Source of the DNA: Canna indica
Lineage: Eukaryota > Streptophyta > Magnoliopsida > Zingiberales > Cannaceae
Length of the DNA: 64,000 nt
Assembly (NCBI GenBank): GCA_034359265.1
Contig: CP136896.1
Coordinates: forward strand, 65,297,501 to 65,361,500
Direction of reading: 5' to 3'
Part shown: positions 54,621 through 64,000 of the stretch, in pieces
How positions within the stretch are numbered: position 1 is the first letter of the stretch
How the letters are laid out: each line of letters opens with the position of its first letter
Notes under the pieces: model-generated
The model's database searches: none
Told to the model about the DNA's origin: nothing
Seen by the model: only the letters and a program-made list of their open reading frames with translations
Translations under genes and position numbers: made by a program

Positions 54621-55680
54621 ATGAACTGGACTAATAAAGTATGTTTTGGTCCAGATTGGATTTTCCAATAAGGCCTGTAGCACTTGCATAATGGTCCACT
54701 AATTAGTTTTAGTTGTTTGATAAAGTTTGAAAGTGATGCCTAAGATGGTGATGCCGACATGGATTGGCTTAGCATGCCTTTTAATATTATGCATGACTAT
54801 TTGTAGCGAAGGGAATGTAATATGTCAGTGTGGTAGGTTTTTCCATTCAGTATCAGATATATGTTGGAACCTAAATAGCTAATAATGAATAGTTGATTTT
54901 TCCAATCATAAATATTCATGAGTACCTAATTTGTGTTGTGTCCTCCCCTTAAGCACTAGGCTGGAAAATGATGTACTTGGAATAAAAATGTCAACATTTT
55001 TATAACTAGATATGATATGCACCTATCATTTATTCGGTACATAAATAATTAAATAACATGAATAACAATAGTAATAATACCAACTCATCATCTCGTGCAA
55101 ATAATTAACAAACTATAATTAAATGCTTGATTAAACTATATGACATGAAAATCAGTAATATGCAAGTATTTTGATGTACCACATAAAGAAGCTGAATTTT
55201 AAGTTGATGAACTAAAGGAGAATGCAAAAAAGTTCACATTGTGGATGAAAATCCAGCAACTATGCCAAAAGGTTCACCTTGTGGATGAAAATCCAGCTAC
55301 TTTCAGAAATGCTTGTTTTGTGTTGTTCTACAAAATTCAGACATTGTGTAAATGGAGTAAAAGAGTTGATCAAGCAGCCTACTAGCTCAATTTGTCATAA
55401 AAAAGGAAGTTGTTTATGAGCTTCTAAGTGTATTAGCAGTAAAAGAACATAAAAGAACATAAAAGAGAGATAGAGAACCTCATACCTATAAGGTGCATTA
55501 CACAAAAAAAATTCTTCACAATTTTCTCTTACATACCTAGACTTTTTATTTATGTCATAATTGACCAATTCAACTATATTATCATGTTATGGCATCAATT
55601 GTGTATCTTCATTCTCAATATATTCTTCCAAGTCATAGAAGCCTCTTGGTGGAGCTTTAAGCACAATATACCAATTGGAT
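54621..55680. other. CACTA 2 interior between the two genes
   Basis: No coding similarity on either strand; contains a repeated phrase AAAAGTTCACATTGTGGATGAAAATCCAGC (about 55228 and 55269, imperfect). Confidence 0.5.
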
Positions 55681-55683
55681 GTT

Positions 55684-58600
55684 TCACTTTCTCTTGCATA
55701 AAACACTTGCTTTGCTTGCATAAAACACCGACAGTAAAAAATAATTTAAAATAATCATTTCTCCTATCACCCCATAATACGAAACCACATCAACAACTTG
55801 AGCATTATCTCTTGCGCTTGACCTGCACACAGTTATTGCTTCAAGCATAACACCACTATTTTGTGTTGAATTCTCAACATCCTTTGTGTGAAATTGTTGG
55901 TCATTGATGACATATTTTTTGTAAGATAGAACATTATTTTTAGGTCCAAAAGAAAGCATTCGTAATGTATTTGACACATCACTATCACTATAGTCAGCTT
56001 GAATCTACCAACAATAAGAGAGAAAAAAAGTGCAAGTAATTATTATTTGGAATATATAGACATTTGCTAAAAATTTAGATTTTAGGCTTCTAACCTTTTG
56101 AGTAAATCATTCAGTAAATTGTTCTGAATGTTTCTTCCATAACAAACTTGTATTTCTTTCAAGTCATTTATTTGTTTGTTTTAGTTCCTCCAAATGTATT
56201 CTAATATAAGACATAAATTAATTTCAAATTCTAAAAGTTTGCATTGATGTATAAATAAGTAATGAAATATCTTACTCAAAAAGCGGCTCAACTATGGATG
56301 TATTGAATAGAACATATCTGTGTGCACATTCTAACATTTCATCACTTAACATGATTGATGTTCCACTTTCAAGTGGGCGATCTTCAGTATTTATCTCATT
56401 GGTAACATTTTGATTGTGACCAAGACTATCTACTTGAATAGGATGATCAATGAATGAATTGCAGATTGAAATACATTCTTCTGCAAGGTAGCATTCAACA
56501 ATACAACCTTCTGGTCGTGCACGATTTCTAACATACTCTTTCAATATCTTCATTTGCCTACACATTAAATTTTAAGATGTAAAATGAAGAAAAACCAAAT
56601 AAAAAGAAAAAAGAAATCATGAGTATATTGGATAAAATTTAACCTTTTAAAAGGTACATCCAACGAAATTGGACTGGTCCACATAGTCGTGCTTCTCGTC
56701 CTAAGTGAGTAGGCAAATGAGTCATTATGACAAAAAAGGAAGGTGGAAAAAACCTTTCAAACAAGCATAATATTTCTATGACTTCATCCTCTAGCTTTAA
56801 CAACTTCTCCTTATCTATCACTCGTTGGCATAGCTTGTTGAAGAAAAAACAAAACCTCATAATTGCATTCCTTGGACCTTTGGGAAGCAACCCTCTTAAT
56901 GCAACAGGTAACAATTGTTGCATTAGAACATGACAATCATGCGACTTCAATCCTGGAATTTTACAATCTTCTACAGATATACAATTAGCGACATTTGAGC
57001 TATAACCATCAGGCACCTTCAAATCATATAGGACTTTGCAAAATTTCTTTTTCTCAAGCCTAGTTAATGTATGAGGTGCTGGAGGAAGGTATGTTCTAGT
57101 CCCTCGTGGTTCAGGATACAAGTCTGGTCTAATGCCCATTTCTTCTAAGTCTTTCCATGCATTCAATCCATCCTTGGATTTGCCATCTATATCTAAAAGT
57201 GTACCAATGATGTTTTCACATAAATTCTTTTCAATGTGCATTACGTCCAAATTGTGACGTAATGGAAATGCCTATAAGAAAATATGATAAAAGTTGTGTT
57301 ACTATTATGAACATAAGTTAGGAATCTAAAATAAAATAGATTGTGTGTAATATTATTACCTCCCAATATGGTAGATCAAAAAAGATTGATCTCCACATGC
57401 GAATGAGTATGCTCTCCACATATTGGATATGCTTTTTCACCCTTGGTAGTACATCCGACAAGATTACCATATGCTGGAAAATCATTGATTGTCCATAATA
57501 GAATAGCTTTCAATTTAAAGGATGATTTAGCAAATGAGTCATACACATTCATGCCCTCATTCCAGAGATATTGCAAATCATCTATAAGAGGTTGCAGATA
57601 TATGTCAATGCCATTTCCAGGTTGTTTAGGACTTAGAATCAACAATGTCAAGATAATATTTTCTTTTTTCATGCATAACCATGGAGACAAGTTATATATA
57701 ACTAACATAACTGGCCAGCAACTATATTTGGAGCTTTGAATGCTAAAAGGATTAAATCCATCCGTAGCAAGTCCAAGCCTTAAATTGCGTGGATCCATGG
57801 AAAAATCAGGCCACTTTTTATCAATTAGCTCCCAAGACAATGAATCCACAGGATGACGCATCTTTCCATCAGTACTTTTATGAGTAGAATGTCAAACTAA
57901 TGCTTCAGCCATATTTGGTGACTTGAACATCCTATTAAACCTTGTTTGAATAGAAAAGTATCTCAATACTTTCGCAGGTATACCAATATGAACCTCTTTT
58001 GTTCTTTCATCCAGTTTCCACCTTGAAGAACCACATGTAGGACAATTCTCTAATGATTCTTTCTCCTTTCTAAACAAACAACAATCATTGACACATGCAT
58101 GAATTTTTTCACAACCTAAATCAAATTTATTAATCATTTTTTTCACCTCATTAATGGACTTGAGAAGTACATTGCCTCTGGGTAACGTACATATCATGTA
58201 TAATTTTCAAAAGTTTATTGAAGCCTTTGTTGGACCATCCATTCGTAGTTTTAACCTTGTATAATGCTACAACATATGACAATTTTGTATACTTTGTACA
58301 ACCAGCATACAAAAGGGTTTGAGCATCCTCTAATTCTCTATCAAACTCCTCATTATTTGTTTCACTAAGAGGCTCCATATAATTTTCATCACTCAGATTT
58401 GCAGCCCTATATAAGTTATATGTGTTAGAGAACTCCAAACTTTCAATATTATCACTATCAATTAGTTCTCCATGATGAAACAACTTTGTATATGTAGGAT
58501 CCATTCCCCTTATGATTAGATGCTCATAAACAGTTTCTAAACTATGATGCCTCAAGTTTTTACAATTTTTACAAGGACACAAAATTACTCTTGAATTCTC

Positions 58601-58774
58601 TATAGTTGTATCAGCCATTGTAATAAACTTCCATGCTTCTTGAATATATTTCTCTGATGATCTACCAATTTAAACAAAATAAATAAACTCTGATAACTAT
58701 CTATAACTACAAAAAAACAAAATTAACAAACCTAAATGAAAGTACCTGCTAAGACGGACCCAGCTTTTGTCCAT
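55684..58774 (-). pseudogene. CACTA 2 TNP2-like transposase (TnpD), decayed
   Basis: Start 58774 (MDKSWVRLS), first intron 58745-58662, then exon 2 with CPCKNC (about 58567), a second C-cluster (CPTCGSSRW, about 58020), LGLATDGFNPF (about 57750) and WTINDFPAYG (about 57480). After a gap come LDVMHIEKN (about 57235), DGYSSNVANC, and a REARLCGPVQFRWMYL motif (about 56660). DUF4216-like sequence is at 55684-55977. Breaks: TGA near 57890 where Trp is expected; loss of the segment between THSH (57390) and RHNLD (57250), where only a short IN-LF stretch remains. It cannot make a full transposase. Confidence 0.88.
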
Positions 58775-58779
58775 CTTTT

Positions 58780-59615
58780 CTATTTTAAATCAAAGTACCA
58801 AATATACTTTCTCAGTTGGTAATTCAAATACCTATGTGGCAGAAAAAAATAATACCAATATTTGATATGAATAGGAAGTGCTCTGTAATAAATGAACATA
58901 TTCCTGAAACATTATTAAAAAAAATTTTGAAGTGCTCTGTAATAGGAAGGATACAGATACAATAAGCAAACAATAAGCAAGATACAATTTGAAGAACATA
59001 TTCAATTTGAAGAACAGGGATACAAATACAATAAGCAAACCAAATGAACATTCCTGAAACAATAAGCAAACTTGAAGAATTTTTTTTCAAATGTACAAGA
59101 TATAGACTTATTCGAAGCAAAAAAACAAGTATACAAGCATCGGCACAATCGGCATCTCAAAAGAAGGAAACCAAAATCAAACAGAGGGCAAGAAAAATAA
59201 ACCCTAGAATGCACATTACGACATCACGATTGAAATCGGAAAAAAGGAGAAACTAGCTAGGGCACGAGAAAACGAATCGAACCTTCTAGGTCCACCCAGC
59301 GGCGCGAAAGAGAAGGAGAGACGAGGACTATCGGCGAGCAGGAGAGACAAGGCGTAGGTGGACTCTCGTCGATGGCGATTGGGGTGAGGTTTTGTCGCCA
59401 GAGGAGAAGGGGGTGTGGGCCAGCTAGCTGAGGTTTTGCCGAGTGAGGATAAAATAAAAGTGATCGAGAGCAGGCGGAGCTTTTGATGTCGAGCGCGGGG
59501 CTTCTATTGTTGACGGAAAAAAAGGAGGGAGTTGGGTGCCGCTCGAATATAGTTATATTTATTATAGCGTTTTGTTAAAACACTATTACTAACAGATATG
59601 GAAAGCCCTAAATGT
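58780..59615. other. CACTA 2 5' region (minus sense), GC-rich near 59260-59480
   Basis: No coding similarity. The G+C-rich stretch (59270-59480) is a leader/promoter candidate for TNP2. Direct repeats of AGTGCTCTGTAATA and ACAATAAGCAAAC lie at 58875-59070. Confidence 0.5.
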
Positions 59616-59625
59616 AGTAGTGTGA

Positions 59626-61546
59626 AGTTCTTCACTTTGCCACTTCCATAGAGCCTCCTTGGCTAAATTGTGAGCCTGCACATTCTTCTCCCTCTTCACA
59701 TGATGCCATCCTGTTACTCCTATCTCATCAGCCAATTTTTTTATCTTAGTAATCAGCACTGAAATCTCCCATGGGACTTGAAACTTGTTCTTCATTATGT
59801 TAACCAACCTCTCACAATCAGTCCACACCTGAATACTTTTAATGCTTTTTTTCCTTACATTATCCAGTCCAAATCTAATTGCTTTAGCCTCTGCATAAAG
59901 TGGATCAGTAGCACCTTTAACACCACATCCATCTTCTAGTATTTCTCCATCAGCTCCCCTTAAAATGAAACCACATCCTGCTTTTGTACTTCCATTCCAA
60001 GCTGCATCACATAGTAGAGAAACATTATCAGTAACACCAGCCGCACTGCTATCCTGAACATTAATCTCTGCTATTTTACTCTTATTAGCATTTGCTTTCC
60101 TTTTCTTCTCAGTATTAAATTCCTCAGTCTTACAATAAGCTTTGTTGAACACTGATTCAATGTTCCTGCATCTTCCTTCATGTTTACTTTCATTTCTACA
60201 TTTCCACAGTTGCCACCAAGACACTGCCATAAAAGCTTTCAACCATAAAGCTGATTCTTGATTGTACTCATCTGCTTCTTTCAATCAGTCTTCACTTTTC
60301 TAGCTACTTTTAAGCTTAAAACTTATATTCAATTTTCTCTCCACTAACTCCCAATACATTCCAGTCACCTTGTATTCATAAAATGTATGACAAAGACTGT
60401 CCTCACCTTCTCTACACAAATGACAACTCTCTACCTCACATCCAGTAAACCTTCCAAACCATTCGATTGTTGACAATCTACCCCAAAGTAACTTCCAGAT
60501 GAACATTTTGACTCTTTGGGAGACATTCATTCTCCACATGTCTCTCCAATTGACTTGGGAATCAACAATTTCCTCCTCTCTTTTTCAGAAAACAATATGC
60601 ATTTTTCACAGATAAGTTTCCACTCCAGTTTTCTACCCAAATCCACTTGTCTTTACCTTCTTCATTGCCAACTTCAATTGTTTCAATTATCTGCATGAGC
60701 TGCTTTCCAAAACATTTTTCAATAGTATTTTTGTTCCATGTTTCTTCAGTTGTCAGTTCCTCTACATAACTGTATCTTTCTAACTCCTTAGGGTCAACAA
60801 AGGTAGGCCACCTATTCAGAGGCACTCCACCCAGCGATGGTTCAGTCCGGATATTTGTTTCTCTTCCATTCTCAACCTTCTTTTTCAATCCATCTCTCAG
60901 TTGTATCATGCATTCCACAATTGATTTAGCAGACCAGGATAATTTTGTTTTCTCAGCTACCTCACAAGGTTAAACATCTCATATCTTTCCATATATAACT
61001 GAGTCCACACATTCTTCTCTTGGTTTAGCAATGGCAATATCCTTTTTTGCTTTCATTGCATTTTTTGTAATCCTCAAATCTCTTATTCCCAGTCCTCCGA
61101 AACCTTTCCCTGCAGTGATGATTTTCCAGCTGATTAGTTTGGCTGCTCTGCTATCCTTTTTTGACTTCCAAAAAAAGTCTCTGATAACTTGAGTCATTAA
61201 GTTCACTGCCTTGTCACTAACTCTGGAAGTCAGAAAAGAATAAGTAGGAATGAAGTTTAAAGTTGAATTGATTAAAACACTTTTTCTTGCCTGGGAAATA
61301 TATCCTCCTGCCCAAGTATCTAGTCTCCTTACCACTTTTTCAACCAATTTCTTTTCATGGTCTCTGCTGAGCTTTGTAGTTGATATAAAAGTGCCAAGAT
61401 ATCTCATAGGAAATCCACCTTCCTTCATCTCAAATTGCTGGCAGATTCTATGCTTTACACTACATGGGCAGTCTTTTGGAAAATACACCTCTGACTTATT
61501 TCTGTTAATCTTCTGTCCAGAAAATTCACAATACCACTCTAATGCT
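59626..61546 (-). pseudogene. LINE 4 ORF2: RT tail, zf-RVT and RNase H
   Basis: 60979-61488 begins just after the RT catalytic box (YFPKDCPC, YLGTF, SQARKSVLINS, GGLGIRDL). 60562-60918 continues the linker (W-P-T-F-V, LSVKNAYCF). 60300-60539 is zf-RVT (VKMFIWKLLWGRL, CHLCREGEDSLCHTFYEC-like). 59626-60284 is RNase H with LLCDAAWNG, Y-A-E-A-K-A, T-D-C-E-R and VKREKNVQAHNLAKEAL, hence with its catalytic residues. It is truncated at the 5' side so that RT proper is missing; a few stops and frameshifts separate the parts. It is related to LINE 1 by domain sequence. Confidence 0.88.
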
Positions 61547-61562
61547 TATCTGAAAGCAACTT
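61547..61562. repeat. LINE 4 target-site duplication, right copy
   Basis: TATCTGAAAGCAACTT, identical to 49619-49634. Confidence 0.9.
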
Positions 61563-61639
61563 GAGCACCCCCATAACTACAATTATCAGAGACTAATGCA
61601 ATCAAAAGGTGATGATCCGGAGAAGGTTATGATACCAAC

Positions 61640-62823
61640 ACTAAAAGTGTGCATATTTTAACCAAAAAAGTAACGAATTCTGATCAGTGACTAGCTAGAT
61701 TGAAATTTAATTTGAAAACTTAGAAAACTAAATTTAAAACTTGTAAACTATAAGATTAAATTAAAAGTAACCATTTTTAAGTTTGCAGCTCATCTCTTAC
61801 ATGCGACAAAATCTGAACTCGACAAGAGAAACATAAAAGCAAATCCGAAATCAAAATTGCGAAAAATACAAGACATAGGGGGTTAACGTGGTTCGGACTC
61901 GACAGGGTGCCGATCCTATGTCCACGGGGATATGTCCACGGGGAGAAGAGATGACTTCTTTATTAATTTCAGAAAAGAACTACAAGAAGAGTGACAATAA
62001 AACTAAATCTCCTTCAAAATATAGCAAACTATTTCAAATAAATTGAATCTGAAATTGATATGGAGTAGAGGCACTGTCTTTGCAATTTCTGCCTTCAAAC
62101 TAGATTCCTCTATCGTATGTCGGAGCTTGGAAAAGAGACACTCCTTGAAAAAAATGATGGTGGCGACACTCTTAATTTTCTGGATCTCTAATACTCTCAC
62201 AATATTTTCTCGCTGTGAAATTAGAATACTCTTAATTTTTTAGATCTCTAGGAGACTGCCGGTAAGGAAACATCACTTGAAATCAAAATTTTGGGATGTT
62301 TTGAACCTTGTATTAGGTCTCCTTTTATAGGTGAAACGGAGCCAACTACTGTTTCCGAATACCCTGCGTGAGGTTATGCAAAAAAATACGTCGATTGCCA
62401 TTTGTCGCAGCTAATTGGATGAATATGTATATTTTGACGGGAATTAAGGAAATTTTGACTGAGGCGGCGAAATTCAAGTTGTTCAAATTGCGTGCATCGA
62501 AAAAAACTTGATTTGAAAAAAGTTTTCCGAATTACGTGCAGCAAATTCTACGCTAGAGCTGGCGCGTGCGCTGCACGCGGGCGCCTGTAGTGTTGGTGCG
62601 TGCGCTGCACGCGAACGCCTATAGTGTTGGTATGTGCATTGCACGCGGATGGTGGGCTCAGCCCACTTGCTTGGCCCGCCTGGGGCGAGCCGAGCCCAGT
62701 GAACCTGTAGTCCTCCCCATTTTTTTCTTTGGATTGAATCTAACTTGATCAAATGAACTCCAAATTGGGTCCAGTCGGGCTCGTTGGATTTGGTTTGAAC
62801 CTAATTTGAGTCAATATCTAACA
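61640..62823 (-). repeat. Copia LTR (minus strand)
   Basis: On the minus strand it begins TGTTAGATATTGACTC at 62823, preceded by a polypurine AAAGGAGGAA. It carries the conserved GAACCACGT / CCGTGGACAT block near 61880-61945, as in the LTR at 25.8 kb. The lower limit is uncertain; TTGGTATCATAAC near 61630-61643 (minus) resembles a tRNA-Met PBS with two changes, so the LTR may end there. A short duplication TCCACGGGGATATG/TCCACGGGGAGAAG is present. Confidence 0.65.
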
Positions 62824-63130
62824 ATTCCTCCTTTGATGAAAATTAGGGTCGATGTAGTCCTCAAAGGTCGTCCATTGTGTACCGTAATGGCTCCATTGTG
62901 TACCTCTAATACTTCTCCCGCAGAGGATGTCATGTATAGTGTCGAGAACTCAAGAGATACTAGATTCCTTCCTAGTTTCGGAACATGACGAATATTTGCT
63001 AGGATTTTTGTCAAGCCATCATGCAACTTTACTTTTACCATTCCAAATCAGACAACTTTGCAGGGTATGTTGTTGCCAACATGAACTACTCCACCATTGG
63101 TGCACCGATAGTCCACAAAGGTTGCCCGGT
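62824..63130 (-). pseudogene. Copia protease-region fragment
   Basis: The minus strand encodes HVGNNIPCKVV, then VKVKLHDGLTKILANIRHVP and RNLVSLEF, the region of copia polyproteins after the protease. It runs directly into the polypurine tract and LTR at 62823, so RT and integrase have been lost by an internal deletion. One stop lies between the two blocks. Confidence 0.75.
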
Positions 63131-63520
63131 GTAGATTCATGTGATAGGAACACCCAGAAGGTCGATCGAACCTTCGTCCGGACCTTTGATTGATACTCAA
63201 ATATTAGTATCATGATACTGATTTTTTCAGTCGACCTCCGTTTTTAGGTCACATCTTGGATTTTGTCTTCGGAAATGACTGAGATGGGTTTGGTTGATGT
63301 CCTAGGAGCATATTACAATCATTTCTAATTTTAAACTTAGGTTTTGACTCGATTACCTTTGGAGCCATTTCAACTCGATATTTCACAATTTTCCAAATGA
63401 ACTTGGTAGGCCTCACCCAACCTGAAATCAAAACACTTGATAAACTCATCAAAATATGTTTGTTATCATCAAAACTAAGATTGAGACCAAGGTTGAAAAC
63501 CTTATGCGGTTAGGCCAATA
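63131..63520 (-). repeat. LTR fragment related to the gag-only element (minus strand)
   Basis: On the minus strand from 63520: TATTGGCC..., GGTTTTCAACC, GTCTCAATCTTAG, TTTTGATGATAACAAAC, which matches the first 65 bases of the LTR at 9826. It then runs through a diverged equivalent of the block missing from the 5' LTR and reaches GGTCGATCGAACC at about 63160. It is truncated where the protease fragment begins. Confidence 0.7.
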
Positions 63521-63523
63521 GTT

Positions 63524-63706
63524 GTGGTTGTCGTTGAAGATATCAACTACGGTGACACACCATACTATCCAACTGAAACCAAACTCTCAATCATTCACGA
63601 CAAAGACTTCAACGACTACGTACCCAAGTGGCTAAACATGGCTCATAATTTAATTGCAACAATTGGCTATGAGAATGCTGCCGCTAATTCATTTTTCTAC
63701 ACCTAA
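63524..63706 (+). CDS. Unknown open reading frame, possibly a 3' exon
   Basis: The reading frame opens before 63524 and ends with TAA at 63706, 60 codons. The translation (DINYGDTPYYPTE..., then HDKDFNDYVPKWL, ending NSFFYT) has ordinary amino-acid composition, unlike the shadow ORFs around it. I do not recognise the family. It lies just outside an LTR start, so it may be the remains of a host exon cut by the insertion, or chance. Confidence 0.3.
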   Translation: MVVVEDINYGDTPYYPTETKLSIIHDKDFNDYVPKWLNMAHNLIATIGYENAAANSFFYT

Positions 63707-64000
63707 AAGTTAAAAAAAATCTTATTTACATTAATACTTTCACAATTTAAATATTTATACACATACTGACATGCACAACACACTCAAACACAAAAATATG
63801 AATCATTCACATTATGTATATACATCAAAATATTTATCAAATACATCAACTGTTAGTTTATCTATCCAAAATAAGTACTAGAAGCATAGATGCATGGATC
63901 GATGGGGAATAATTCAAAAAGTTATTCTTGTTGACCATTTTTAGAAGTTATTACTTTTGTTTTATTTGTTATACATAAATATTTTTCAACTAAATGATAG
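63707..64000. other. A+T-rich DNA, nothing recognised
   Basis: No ORF or repeat of note before the window ends. Confidence 0.5.

Larger units (their letters stand above)
49901..59622 (-). mobile_element. CACTA 2: CACTA (En/Spm) transposon, 9722 bp
   Basis: Ends CACTACTACAATAA and AATGTAGTAGTG are inverted; the TSD TGA is at 49898-49900 and 59623-59625. On the minus strand, TNP2 is at 58774-55684 and a TnpA-type gene at 53804-51170. Ends carry ATAGCATT / AATGCTAT-type repeats. An unrelated LTR fragment (53953-54620, opposite orientation) is inserted between the genes. It is more decayed than CACTA 1 and belongs to another family (no CAGCAACGGC units). Confidence 0.94.
49635..61546 (-). mobile_element. 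LINE 4: 5'-truncated minus-strand LINE, split by CACTA 2
   Basis: The 3' end is the T-run at 49635 (poly-A on the minus strand); the 5' truncation is at 61546. Both are defined by the 16-bp TSD. LINE sequence amounts to only about 2.2 kb: 49635-49900 and 59626-61546. Domains on the minus strand are post-RT region, linker, zf-RVT, RNase H and C-terminal tail. The rest is CACTA 2. It inserted downstream of the GDSL pseudogene. Confidence 0.92.

Noticed and set aside
61630..61643. Full primer-binding site next to the copia LTR
   Set aside because: Two mismatches to the standard initiator-Met PBS and no confirmed LTR end; kept only as a possibility within the LTR entry.
62566..62748. ORFs in the 62.5-62.7 kb GC-rich patch
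   Set aside because: Lie within the copia LTR; driven by a local GTGCGTGCGCTGCACGCG repeat.

Overview
This is nuclear DNA from a flowering plant. The evidence is a GDSL esterase/lipase gene with spliceosomal introns, plant-type LINEs that carry a C-terminal RNase H, CACTA (En/Spm) elements, hAT elements, a Sirevirus-like copia element and a chromovirus-like gypsy element. I cannot name the species. I recognise no rRNA, tRNA, CRISPR array or bacterial-type operon.

The host gene content is small: two tandem GDSL paralogues of the ENOD8 / alpha-fucosidase-like type, both on the plus strand. The first (32899-34421) is intact: five exons and 382 codons with a GDSN catalytic block. The second (35233-49515) is a pseudogene. 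A 7.4-kb CACTA element sits inside its catalytic-serine block (TSD TCC) and a 5.3-kb gypsy element sits in intron 1 (TSD CAATG). Nonsense changes, frameshifts and a lost splice acceptor add to the damage.

Most of the rest is nested transposons whose edges are fixed by target-site duplications. (1) 1-12757: a LINE interrupted by a 1-kb non-autonomous CACTA element (TSD GTT) and by a 7.5-kb gag-only Sirevirus-like LTR element (TSD AACAA). (2) 14.06-21.99 kb: a minus-strand LINE split by a 3.5-kb hAT element with a TTF/ZMYM1-like transposase (TSD GATAGTAT). (3) 22.3-25.6 kb: a third decayed LINE containing hAT-type MITEs rich in GGGTCGGGT. (4) 26840-30996: a hAT element (TSD CGTCCATT) with a four-exon BED-finger transposase that is one stop codon from open. 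(5) 31912-32376: another hAT-type MITE (TSD GAAATTAC). (6) 35.2-49.5 kb: the twice-hit GDSL pseudogene. (7) 49635-61546: a 5'-truncated LINE with a 16-bp TSD, split by a 9.7-kb CACTA element (TSD TGA) that itself holds a fragment related to the Sirevirus-like LTR. (8) 61.6-63.5 kb: copia LTR and protease remnants.

Four patterns run through the window. Transposase genes are mostly broken by single nonsense codons of the TGG-to-TGA or CGA-to-TGA type. Elements carry dense short palindromes near their ends or in their LTRs (GGTCGACC, CAGCAACGGC/GCCGTTGCTG, TACCGCCCGGTA, GGGTCGGGT). There are several foldback or hairpin structures. Insertions are ordered, so relative ages can be read. No strictly new functional system can be proven from sequence alone. 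The best candidates for a closer look are the GGTCGACC-array LTR family, the 0.2-kb hairpin before the CACTA transposase, and the hAT transposase with a very long acidic/basic tail.
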